From an uncultured Prevotellaceae bacterium (GTDB lineage Bacteria; Bacteroidota; Bacteroidia; Bacteroidales; Bacteroidaceae), in the NCBI GenBank assembly GCA_902768105.1, contig CACXJZ010000004.1, positions 1 through 64,000 of the forward strand: a stretch of DNA of 64,000 bases, given 5' to 3'. Shown piece by piece: positions 26,252 to 34,026 of this stretch. The translations under genes and the position numbers were made by a program. How positions within the stretch are numbered: position 1 is the stretch's first letter; each line of letters opens with the position of its first letter. The notes under the pieces were generated by a model. That model did no database searches and was not told where the DNA came from. It saw only the letters and a program-made list of their open reading frames with translations.

Positions 26252-27721
26252 ATGGGTGGCTTTTTCGGCACTATCTCGACCAAAGACTGCGTAAACGACT
26301 TGTTTTACGGTACTGACTACAACTCACATCTGGGCACCAAGCGCGCCGGCTTGGTAACGTTCGACGAGACTGACGGCTTCAACCGTTCCATTCACAGCCT
26401 CGAGCGCAACTATTTCCGCTCGCGTTTCGAGGACGAGCTCGACAAGTTCAAGGGACACCAGGGACTAGGCGTCATCAGCGATACCGACCCACAGCCCATC
26501 ATCGTCAACTCACACCTCGGACGCTACGCCGTGGTCACCGTGGCCAAGATCAACAACCTGCCTCAGATAGCCGAGGAGCTCCTCGAGCAGCGCATGCACT
26601 TCAGCGAGCTCTCTGCCAACAAAATCAATCAGACGGAACTCGTCGCACTCCTCATCAACATGGGACGCACCTTCGTCGAGGGCATCAACCTCGTCTATCA
26701 GAAGATTGAAGGCTCATGCTCCATGCTCATCCTGACTGAGAACGGCATCATCGCAGCACGCGACTTCCTAGGCCGCACACCCATCGTCATCGGACGCAAG
26801 ACCGAGGAGCGCGGACTCTTCCCTGACGGCGCCCACGAAGGCGCCGTAGCCTACGCTGTGAGCAGCGAGACCACAGCCTTCCCCAACCTCGACTATGAGA
26901 CCGTGCGCGACGTGGGTCCAGGTGAGATTGTACGCCTCACCACACGCGGCATCGAAGTGCTCCAGGAGCCCTTCAAGCGCCAGCAGATCTGCTCGTTCCT
27001 CTGGGTCTATTACGGCTTCCCCTCCAGCAACTACGAGGGCATCAACGTCGAGGCCGTGCGCGAGAAGAATGGCGAGATGATGGGTCAGGAGGACAACGTC
27101 GATGCTGACATCGTCTGCGGCATCCCCGACTCTGGCGTCGGCATGGCACTCGGCTACTCCGAAGGCCAACAGATACCTTACAAGCGTGCCGTCGTGAAAT
27201 ATACTCCCACATGGCCGCGCTCGTTCACACCAGGCAGCCAGACACGCCGCGAGCTCGTGGCTAAGATGAAGCTCGTGCCCAACCCCGCCATCCTGAAAGA
27301 CCAGCGCATCGTGTTCTGCGACGACAGCATCGTACGTGGCACCCAGTTGCGCGATAACGTCCGCACGTTCTTCGACTGCGGCGCCAAGGAGGTCCACGTG
27401 CGCATCTCCTGTCCCCCTCTCGTCTATGGTTGCCCGTTCATTGGTTTTACCTCGTCAAAGAGCGACTACGAGCTCATCACGCGCCGCATCATCCGCGACT
27501 TCGAGGAGAAGGAGACACCCGAGACACTCCGCAAGTACGCCACCACCGACTCGCCCGAGTACCAGCGCATGGTACAGGAGATTGGCCGTCGTCTGGGCCT
27601 CACCAGCGTGAAGTTCGCCAAGCTCGAGAACCTCATCGAGAGCATCGGCATGCCCAAGTGCAAGGTCTGCACCCACTGCTTCGACGGCACCAGCTACTGC
27701 CACGAGCACGACAATGAATAA
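26252..27721 (+). CDS. PurF-like amidophosphoribosyltransferase without the glutaminase cysteine
   Basis: 489 residues from the ATG at 26252. The phosphoribosyltransferase half is intact: VFCDDSIVRGTQLRDNV (PRPP loop, about 353-369), GIPDSGVGMALGY, CGAKEVHVRISCPP. The N-terminal class II glutaminase half is altered. The mature N-terminus starts MGGFFGTIS instead of MCGI, so the nucleophile Cys is absent. The HRGQ-type segment reads SHLGTKRAGL, and the usual NG substrate motif is not seen. The enzyme may use ammonia or do something else with PRPP. The closest relatives I know are Bacteroidetes proteins with the same MGGFFG start. A canonical purF should exist elsewhere in the genome. Confidence 0.85.
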   Translation: MGGFFGTISTKDCVNDLFYGTDYNSHLGTKRAGLVTFDETDGFNRSIHSLERNYFRSRFEDELDKFKGHQGLGVISDTDPQPIIVNSHLGRYAVVTVAKINNLPQIAEELLEQRMHFSELSANKINQTELVALLINMGRTFVEGINLVYQKIEGSCSMLILTENGIIAARDFLGRTPIVIGRKTEERGLFPDGAHEGAVAYAVSSETTAFPNLDYETVRDVGPGEIVRLTTRGIEVLQEPFKRQQICSFLWVYYGFPSSNYEGINVEAVREKNGEMMGQEDNVDADIVCGIPDSGVGMALGYSEGQQIPYKRAVVKYTPTWPRSFTPGSQTRRELVAKMKLVPNPAILKDQRIVFCDDSIVRGTQLRDNVRTFFDCGAKEVHVRISCPPLVYGCPFIGFTSSKSDYELITRRIIRDFEEKETPETLRKYATTDSPEYQRMVQEIGRRLGLTSVKFAKLENLIESIGMPKCKVCTHCFDGTSYCHEHDNE

Positions 27722-27743
27722 AAAGTAACCCTAGGAACTCCTA

Positions 27744-28550
27744 TTACCTCAACCACGCCTTCAGCTCCATCAGCATCTCCGCATGATGGGCAAACGATGA
27801 CCGCAGTCCCCAGCCGTGGTCACCCGTAGGATAAACGTGCATCACGGCACGCACCTTGTTGGCGTTGAGAGCAATATAATAAGAAGCAGCATTCAGCGGC
27901 GGCACCACATGGTCATCATCGCTCAATACGATGAAGGCAGGAGGCGTCTGCGGTGTCACCTGTTTCTCGTTGCTATATTTCAACTCCAGCTCTGCCGACA
28001 CATCAGCCCCTAACAGGGCGTTATGTGACCCCATGTGGGTGAACGAGCGATCCATGGTAATGACAGGATAGAAGAGTATCTGGAAGTTCGGCTTTGCATC
28101 GCCCGTGGCATGCGTGGCAATAGTCGATGCCAGATGTCCACCTGCCGACGACCCCATGATGCCCACCTGCTGCGGGTCAACATTCCACTCCTTGGCATGG
28201 CGACGCACCAACCGGATAGCCTCCTCGGCATCCTCAAACGGAATCTCTTTCACACCATGTGGCATGCGGTACTTCAGTACCACCACGCTGATACCCAAAT
28301 GATTAAATACCGGAGCCCAGTCGTAGCCCTCATGGTTCACAGCCAGGTGCGTATAGCCGCCACCCGGACAAATGACCACAGCCCGGCCCGTAGCCTTCTC
28401 AGCAGGAGCCAAGAACACCTTCACGAAAGCAGTATCCCTCGCATCACTACTCACATGTGGCGCACCCTGCGGCCACAAGTCAATTCTCTCCTGCGCTTGT
28501 GCCATCATTGTCATGGTCAGCAAAGCAAACATCATCAATAGTTTCTTCAT
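27744..28550 (-). CDS. Secreted alpha/beta-hydrolase (esterase/lipase)
   Basis: 268 residues. Signal peptide MKKLLMMFALLTMTMMAQAQ. Alpha/beta-hydrolase core: VVICPGGGYTHLAVNHEGYD (oxyanion region), nucleophile elbow GSSAGGHLAS, acid Asp in LSDDDHVVPP, His in TGDHGWG. Similar proteins are often called acetyl-xylan esterase-like; the substrate is unknown. A -7 box (TATCTTTG, 28555-28562) lies only four bases from the ATG at 28550, so the leader is very short or the true start is the Met at codon 6. Confidence 0.85.
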   Translation of the reverse strand: MKKLLMMFALLTMTMMAQAQERIDLWPQGAPHVSSDARDTAFVKVFLAPAEKATGRAVVICPGGGYTHLAVNHEGYDWAPVFNHLGISVVVLKYRMPHGVKEIPFEDAEEAIRLVRRHAKEWNVDPQQVGIMGSSAGGHLASTIATHATGDAKPNFQILFYPVITMDRSFTHMGSHNALLGADVSAELELKYSNEKQVTPQTPPAFIVLSDDDHVVPPLNAASYYIALNANKVRAVMHVYPTGDHGWGLRSSFAHHAEMLMELKAWLR

Positions 28551-28668
28551 ACTGCAAAGATACAACTATTTCACCACATTTCAAAGGTTTTTACCAAAAT
28601 ATTTATAAAATGTTTGGCGCGTTAACATATCAGAAAACTGTAGGCGGTCTCAATACTGTCTTTCGTTA

Positions 28669-28875
28669 TCATCCTTTCTTGTCACATCCTATCGGACGGA
28701 ACTGCTTCTGCTTCTCGCTGTACACAAATCCGTGCCCGAACAGGTAATTCTTTATCTCTTTCGGCTCCGTACCGAAGTTATAGCACAACGATTCCAGCGT
28801 GTCAAACTCCTCGTCTCTTAGAAGCATGTTCACGCTCGAAACCAGTATGGCAGGGTCTTTCGGCAGGTAGTCCAT
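28669..28875 (-). CDS. DUF4250 small protein
   Basis: 68 residues: MDYLPKDPAILVSSVNMLLR, then FDTLESLCYNFGTEPKEIKN and a Lys-rich end. This matches the DUF4250 family of short, soluble, probably helical proteins found across anaerobes; its role is unknown. The 118 bases between its stop and the hydrolase start hold nothing obvious apart from that gene's -7 box. Confidence 0.8.
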   Translation of the reverse strand: MDYLPKDPAILVSSVNMLLRDEEFDTLESLCYNFGTEPKEIKNYLFGHGFVYSEKQKQFRPIGCDKKG

Positions 28876-28940
28876 TTCGAATTCTTCGTTATTTCACAAA
28901 ACATATTAAAATCAACGGGCACTGACGGTGCAAACCGGTT

Positions 28941-29068
28941 GTGTCAGGTACCAGTCCCTGACATACTGTCAACCCATGTGGATGCGGAAGACAGAACCAC
29001 TACCCTGATTCAGGGGAATGGTTCGGTACAACAAAAGCATTATGTCAGGTACCAGCTCCCTGACACGA
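28941..29068. repeat. Pair of TGTCAGG...CCTGACA palindromes
   Basis: tgtcaggtaccagtccctgaca (28942-28963) and tgtcaggtaccagctccctgaca (29043-29065) are near-identical imperfect palindromes about 100 bases apart. A third hairpin, with ccctgattcaggg as its core and aacca/tggtt outside, lies between them. They look like REP-type units. No transposase gene is nearby. The remainder of 28876-29090 shows no ORF. Confidence 0.75.
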
Positions 29069-29090
29069 ATATAAATAGGTTAGTTCTATT

Positions 29091-30000
29091 TTATTTACGT
29101 CTGTTATGGATGTAGATACCCTTGGCGTTTGGTTTTCCGTTGAGTTTCCTTCCGTCGAGGGTAAACCAGTTGTCATCGGAGTATATTGCTGTTATAAAGG
29201 CTGTAGCCCGAGGTGAATTTACGATTGTAATTCGAAAAACACACGCCGATAGAGCTACCCGTGAGGCTGCCGGTGATGTTGATAACCTTGCCGTTCGTCA
29301 GATAGACATTATCATCTTGACCGTTGCTACCCTTGTTCCCTGTGATAGATACCGCGCCCTGAATGTTCAGTGTGCCATCACTCCAGATAGCACCACCCTC
29401 ACCCGACGCTCCGCCATTGCGGAACGTGCCGCCCATGATGGTGGCCGTGGCACCATTCATGATGTAAACAGCACCGCCCTGATAGGCCGTGTTGCCGTCG
29501 AAAACACCGCCAGTAATGGTAAGCGTAGCATTCTCATAAACCATGATGCCTCCGCCGCGCCCCTCCTTGCCATCTGTGTAGCGCGACACTTTGTTGTTGC
29601 TAATCGTTCCGCTATTGAAAGTCAGCGAGCCGCCAGATGCCACATTGATGCCAGCGCCGTTGTAAGCCATGCCACCACTGATGACACCACTGTTGTTACC
29701 ACTGCTGTCATCGATGGTGAGCGATCCACCATTCACCCAGATGACATTGCCATCTCTTGTGTGCGAACTGACCGAGCGGCTTAACGTCTTACCGTTAAGG
29801 TCAATGGTCACGGTCTTTCCCGAGGCGATTTCAAGTTGATCGCTAAGTTCAATGTTATTTCCCAGAGTGACATTGCCGCCGTTTTGTACTGCTGTGCGCA
29901 GTTCATTTTCGGTAGTGACGCTTGTCTGTGCCCAAGCTCCCAACGCAACCGCGTGCAACAATATAATGATAGAAAATTTAATTCTTTTCAAATTCTTCAT
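29091..30000 (-). pseudogene. Secreted beta-helix (pectin-lyase-like) protein, frameshifted near its end
   Basis: The main frame (29173-30000) gives 275 residues: signal peptide ending HAVALGAWAQ, then repeating GG-rich turns (ITGGVFDGNTAYQGGAVYIM, TIMGGTFRNGGASGEGGAIW) of a right-handed beta-helix, like Pmp or adhesin repeats. The frame stops at 29173. Directly after, in another frame, 29091-29188 encodes DDNWFTLDGRKLNGKP...GIYIHNRRK, the conserved C-terminal tail of Prevotella secreted proteins. A +1 shift would join the two, so the gene is broken or the base count is wrong here. Promoter at 30078-30107. Confidence 0.75.
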
Positions 30001-30077
30001 GATGCCCTATTTTTATTTTCCTCTTCGTCGAGTATTGGATATCTTTTCTCGTCCATATTTCGTTGCATTTCACGCTG

Positions 30078-30107
30078 CAAAGATAGTAACTTTTTATTAA
30101 TTTCCAA
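30078..30107 (-). promoter_or_regulatory. Promoter of the beta-helix protein gene
   Basis: Minus strand: TATCTTTG (30078-30085) and TTG (30105-30107), 19 bases apart. About 78 bases before the ATG. Confidence 0.6.
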
Positions 30108-30230
30108 ATTTCCACTCATTTATTTGTTTTCGTCATCTTTTCGTAGAGTCTAAAAAGACACAGTTGTCTGCTCAGCTCTGTCGCTTGGCTTGTCCAAGAA
30201 CATTTTCAGGAAAAACAGACAGAGACAAGC

Positions 30231-30403
30231 ACGCCGTATCACCGTATCACCGTAACATTTAGTGGAAATCAATGGGAAAAACTTCTATATATATTTTATA
30301 TTATATATATAATTATAATTATATATATAATATAATTATGATACGCCCTTTTTTCTGCATTTTCGAATTTTGCAAATGTTACGGTGATACGGTGATACGG
30401 CGT
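30231..30403. repeat. 30-bp perfect inverted repeat around a 40-bp AT palindrome
   Basis: Left arm 30231-30260 and right arm 30374-30403 are exact reverse complements, each carrying two copies of an 8-base unit (ggtgatac on the right). Between them, 30296-30335 is a perfect 40-base palindrome made only of A and T. No ORF or transposase is present. It resembles the element at 62634-62845 in layout. The rest of 30001-30453 shows no gene. Confidence 0.9.
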
Positions 30404-30453
30404 CGGCATTTTTTTAACATTTAAAATTTTTTGAAAACAAATTCTGAAAAGGC

Positions 30454-30484
30454 TTGTTATGCATTTAATTTTTTCGTAACTTTG
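30454..30484 (+). promoter_or_regulatory. Strong promoter with no ORF downstream
   Basis: TTG (30454-30456), exactly 20 bases, TAACTTTG (30477-30484): one of the best consensus matches in the window. Transcription would start near 30491. The only gene ahead on this side (30744-32441) is on the opposite strand. Confidence 0.65.
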
Positions 30485-30665
30485 CACTTGTAATCAGGGG
30501 AATTACAAGTGCGAGTGAAGGCTGCGGCTCAGCATAGCTCGAGCGAGCTCGGCTCTGCATTCGCCTTGCACACATCCGGATGACAAACCTTCCGGCCTAC
30601 GGGCATCAGGGTGCCGGCTATCCCCTTTCAGGGTGCCAGTCTGCAGGCACAAACCTGGCACCTTT
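30485..30665 (+). ncRNA. Candidate structured non-coding RNA
   Basis: GC-rich stretch in AT-rich surroundings, directly behind the promoter at 30454-30484. In order: cacttgtaat/attacaagtg (perfect 10-base stem, 30485-30511), gcgagtg/cattcgc closing a stem (30511-30564), the palindrome catccggatg (30573-30582), and ggtgccag/ctggcacc (30632-30662). An upstream ggtgcc (30610-30615) could compete for the same ggcacc strand. No ORF of note. I cannot match it to a known RNA family; it may instead be a genomic repeat. Confidence 0.35.
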
Positions 30666-30743
30666 CAACGCACAACCGCCGCGGTTAGAGACGTGGAACG
30701 TGAAACAATAAATAATAGCCAATAACCAACTGTCGGCTTGAGT

Positions 30744-32441
30744 TCAGTTCCCCCACGCATCATAGTTGACGTCGAAGCCTGCCAGCATGTACCAAGAGGC
30801 GAGCTGCTGCTCATAGCTGCGAAGCAGATAGAGGGGAGCCTCCACATCCTGTTCGAGCGAGTACGCGGGTGCAGAACCTCCGTCACCGTTCTTGATGTAG
30901 TTATAGACCTCGAGGATGTCCATGATGGTGATGCCTGAGTCGGAAAGCATCTCGTAAGCATCCAGTAGCGACAGGTCGAGCTTCTCGAGCACGCTCATCA
31001 GCGTGGAGATGAAGTCTGCACGGAGGGGAGCCTTCAGCAGCTGACTGGCGTTGCCATGGGGATCGAGGGTTCCGTCGGCTATGCCAGAGGCTATGACCTC
31101 GTTGAAGGCAGGCGCGCTGCCACCGTCGTTGACTATCTTACGCAGGTCGATGCCCCAGCTCTCTAAAATCTTGATCACCTTCATCAGGTTCATGTCATGT
31201 ACCACCTCGTGGTAGTAGTGGTTCTGCTCGCCCTCGTAGTAAACCACGGGCCAGAACTGGATGGCAGCCATGGTCTGAATGGCCCAGACGATACCCGACT
31301 GCTGATGCTTGAGCTTGAAGACGAGTGTGGCGGTCTGCAAGTTGCTCTTGCCCGGCACGATGGTGGGCTTGAAGCCTTTCTCCGTCATCCAGGGAATGAT
31401 GCCGCGCACGCTCTGAATAGGCACGTAGTTGTCGTGACGGCTGTGCTCTATATAGTAGCGCTTGGTGAGGTCAGGCTCCCACCCTTCCATGACGCCAATC
31501 TTCTTCAGCGCCGCCTGCAGCGCCTTCGACTCGTCGCTGGTCAGGTCCATATAGGCAGGCTGGAGCACCTCGCTGACCTTCGTCATCGACATGACTCCGA
31601 TAGCTGACATCACATCCTTGTCTTTCGTTGTGAAGAACTCCTTCGCCTTTGACGCCACGGGCTCCTTGAACAGCTTGGCGTAGTCGATGCCCAGGTGGCA
31701 GTTCTCGTTGACATTGATGAGGAAGAACACCACGTCGGCCAGGTCCTCACAATCGTCACGCTCGACGTAGGCACGATAGATGGTCTCATAGTCCAGCGGT
31801 CCGCCGCCTGAGAAGGTCTTGTCGAAGCGGATGCCCTTGTACTTGTCGTCCATATCGGTTAGCTTGGCGGCAAACATGCTCTCTGTCCCACCCTGCGAGA
31901 AGCCGATGTTGAAGAGGAACTTTCCCTGCGGAATATGCTTGTCGTCGAGCAGCTTGCGCGCTGCCAGCAGTCCGTCCAGACAGTTGCGGGCATTGGTGTC
32001 GCCACACAGGTAGGCTGCCGGATGGGAAGCCGAGGAGCCGTAGCCAAGGTAGTCGCAAGCCACGATGATGTAGTTAGGTTTCAGGGGATTGGACAGGGCG
32101 GCACTGACAGCCTCCAGACCCTTACCGCCGATGGAGGGCGCATCCTCCACAGCACCTATGGTGTAGTGGTTGTACATGATGATGCCGTCGCAGGGGGTGC
32201 TGCCGCTGACGATGTCAGAGGGCACCATGATGACACCACTGACGGTAACTGCCTGACCGTCAGGGTCGGTCGAGGGGTATTCATAGACGAAGTACCTCAC
32301 CTCGCGCGAGCCCAGCGAGAGACCGCCGAGCTTGGCCTTTACGGTGCTGTCGCGCTCCACCAGAATGTTGTAGCTGACGTCCTGCGCCTGAACGCTGGTC
32401 AGGCCGATAAGCAGGAATATAATGGAAAATAGCTTCTTCAT
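30744..32441 (-). CDS. Secreted lipase-like alpha/beta-hydrolase
   Basis: 565 residues from the ATG at 32441. Signal peptide MKKLFSIIFLLIGLTSVQAQ. Alpha/beta-hydrolase of the secretory-lipase kind: SGVIMVPSDIVSG, YIIVACDYLGYGSSASHPAA, nucleophile elbow NIGFSQGGTESMF, and HSRHDNYVPIQSV with a likely acid/His part. The last about 150 residues are extra and of unknown role. It may hydrolyse acyl esters outside the cell. It starts 17 bases after the EEP-fold gene and is probably cotranscribed with it. Confidence 0.8.
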   Translation of the reverse strand: MKKLFSIIFLLIGLTSVQAQDVSYNILVERDSTVKAKLGGLSLGSREVRYFVYEYPSTDPDGQAVTVSGVIMVPSDIVSGSTPCDGIIMYNHYTIGAVEDAPSIGGKGLEAVSAALSNPLKPNYIIVACDYLGYGSSASHPAAYLCGDTNARNCLDGLLAARKLLDDKHIPQGKFLFNIGFSQGGTESMFAAKLTDMDDKYKGIRFDKTFSGGGPLDYETIYRAYVERDDCEDLADVVFFLINVNENCHLGIDYAKLFKEPVASKAKEFFTTKDKDVMSAIGVMSMTKVSEVLQPAYMDLTSDESKALQAALKKIGVMEGWEPDLTKRYYIEHSRHDNYVPIQSVRGIIPWMTEKGFKPTIVPGKSNLQTATLVFKLKHQQSGIVWAIQTMAAIQFWPVVYYEGEQNHYYHEVVHDMNLMKVIKILESWGIDLRKIVNDGGSAPAFNEVIASGIADGTLDPHGNASQLLKAPLRADFISTLMSVLEKLDLSLLDAYEMLSDSGITIMDILEVYNYIKNGDGGSAPAYSLEQDVEAPLYLLRSYEQQLASWYMLAGFDVNYDAWGN

Positions 32442-32457
32442 GTTGCTCTTCACTTTT

Positions 32458-33573
32458 TTACTTTCTTACCTTCTTACCGTTAATAATATAGATACCCTCC
32501 TGGGGACTGCTGGTGCGCTGACCCTTCAGATTGTAATACTGGTTGAGGGTTGAAGGTTGAGGGCTGACGGTGGATGCATCGATGGCCGTTGCCTTCGAGG
32601 TGACCTGGAACGTGGCAGAGATGGGGTAATGGTCGCCCAGTGGCGCGTTGGCATAAGTATAGTCTGCCACGTCGAGCGTGAAGGCTACGGGCTTAATCTG
32701 CGCACCTGTAGCGGGGTTGATATAGAGGATCTTGTCCAGCGTCTCGCCAGCTGCCGCACCCTGTTCCTTGTCGGTAGGATAAGCTCCGCCATTCTTGAGC
32801 TCCACCCACACGTCGGCAATGGTGCCGAGGCCGGAGTCGTTGATGGCATCGATGAACCCGCTCTTCACGGCATCGCGGCCGTAGAAGCAGTTGAGGTCGC
32901 CCAGGATGATGACGGGGCGCGTGCCCATCTGACTCATCACATCTGTACGCAGCTGCGTCAGCTGTGCCATGCGGGCGGCCTTGTCGCGGATGTCGTTGGC
33001 GCTCTCTTCGTCCCAATCGTCGGAGGCATCCATGTGGACGTTGTAGCAGAGGATGCGCGTGCCGTCCCTGAGCGTCACCTCATAGCGGCGGAAACCCTTG
33101 GTGACCATCTCGTCGAGGGCATGGCTGAACTTTCCGAAGTTCTGCTGCCAGGGCACACGGGGTGCGGGCGTCACCATGAGGTCGTTTTTCCAACAAGCCA
33201 TCAGTCCGTCGCACTCGAAGCGGTGGTTCTGCAGATGCAGATAGTCGATGCTGCGGCCTTCCGTGCCCAAGTCACCGCTCCACTCGTCCATCTTGTAGTC
33301 GTCCTCCAGGAACACGCTGATGACGCTGTGGAAATTGAAGTCCTCCTGCAGGAACATCAGGTCGTAGCCTTTCTGCCACAGGTACTTGCCGATGCGTGCA
33401 GAACCGCTGTCACCAGGACCGTCAGGATTGACCTTGAAGACCAACAGCTTCTTGGGCAGTCCGTCAACGTTGAGCGAGGCAACAGTAAACTCCTCAGGGG
33501 TGTCTTGCGCCACGACGGGCGCAATGCCGCAGAAAAGTAAGGCGGCCATCATCCATAATCTTATCCGTCTCAT
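32458..33573 (-). CDS. Secreted endonuclease/exonuclease/phosphatase (DNase I-fold) protein
   Basis: 371 residues from the ATG at 33573; the open frame to 33822 has no signal peptide and crosses the promoter. Signal peptide ends LLFCGIAPVVAQ. DNase I-fold motifs: ASLNVDGLP, LMFLQEDF (metal Glu), YNVHMDA, ILGDLNCFYG and LGDHYPISATF (catalytic His). Sphingomyelinase-C-like phosphodiesterases and nucleases share this fold, so lipid head groups, nucleic acid or inositol phosphates are candidates. Ends with YYNLKGQRTSSPQEGIYIIN, a Prevotella surface-protein tail. Confidence 0.85.
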   Translation of the reverse strand: MRRIRLWMMAALLFCGIAPVVAQDTPEEFTVASLNVDGLPKKLLVFKVNPDGPGDSGSARIGKYLWQKGYDLMFLQEDFNFHSVISVFLEDDYKMDEWSGDLGTEGRSIDYLHLQNHRFECDGLMACWKNDLMVTPAPRVPWQQNFGKFSHALDEMVTKGFRRYEVTLRDGTRILCYNVHMDASDDWDEESANDIRDKAARMAQLTQLRTDVMSQMGTRPVIILGDLNCFYGRDAVKSGFIDAINDSGLGTIADVWVELKNGGAYPTDKEQGAAAGETLDKILYINPATGAQIKPVAFTLDVADYTYANAPLGDHYPISATFQVTSKATAIDASTVSPQPSTLNQYYNLKGQRTSSPQEGIYIINGKKVRK

Positions 33574-33597
33574 ATCTTTATCGTTATGTTTCGACTG

Positions 33598-33628
33598 CAA
33601 AGATACGATATCGTAAGCAAAATACCAA
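33598..33628 (-). promoter_or_regulatory. Promoter of the DNase I-fold/lipase pair
   Basis: Minus strand: TATCTTTG (33598-33605) and TTG (33626-33628), 20 bases apart. Sets this pair apart from the SusC-SusD transcript. Confidence 0.65.
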
Positions 33629-33685
33629 AAATTTTTGAATATTTTGAGACGGATTAGTAATATAACAGGAACCAGATTTCTGGCA

Positions 33686-34003
33686 TCAGAAGCTTGCAAC
33701 GGCAAGTATGAAGACGAGAGCCACGACGAGGAGGACCAGACAGCCACAGCCACAACCGCAGCTGCAGCCAATGAGCTCCTGATTCTGCTGGGCGGCATAG
33801 TAGTCGTAAGGCCGCGAACCACCCAGCATTCTGTTTATCTTGTAGCGGTAGCGCGCCACAAAGTCGTCACCACCCGCCAGCGAGTCCATCGCATCCAGCG
33901 CCTCGTTTGTCACGACATCGCTGCCGCTGAACAGCGCAAAGTGGTGAAGCAGCGACAGCAGCCCCACAACGGGATAGGCAATCAGGTCGGTCAGGAAATC
34001 CAT
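33686..34003 (-). CDS. Small membrane protein with a Cys-rich cluster
   Basis: 105 residues. A first hydrophobic segment (IAYPVVGLLSLLHHFALF), a soluble middle (about 30-75), then IGCSCGCGCGC directly before a C-terminal membrane helix (LVLLVVALVFILAVASF). Four alternating Cys at a membrane face could bind metal, become acylated or be a low-complexity accident. 23 bases after susD and probably on the SusCD transcript. I know of no family. Confidence 0.65.
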   Translation of the reverse strand: MDFLTDLIAYPVVGLLSLLHHFALFSGSDVVTNEALDAMDSLAGGDDFVARYRYKINRMLGGSRPYDYYAAQQNQELIGCSCGCGCGCLVLLVVALVFILAVASF

Positions 34004-34026
34004 CTCTCTGTTTCGTGGTTCGCTAA

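Noticed and set aside
30511..30665. tRNA or known riboswitch
   Set aside because: No cloverleaf or TTCRA arm, and no recognisable riboswitch core; kept only as an unidentified structured RNA candidate.
33574..33822. N-terminal extension of the DNase I-fold protein
   Set aside because: It crosses a consensus promoter and precedes a clear signal peptide at the inner ATG.
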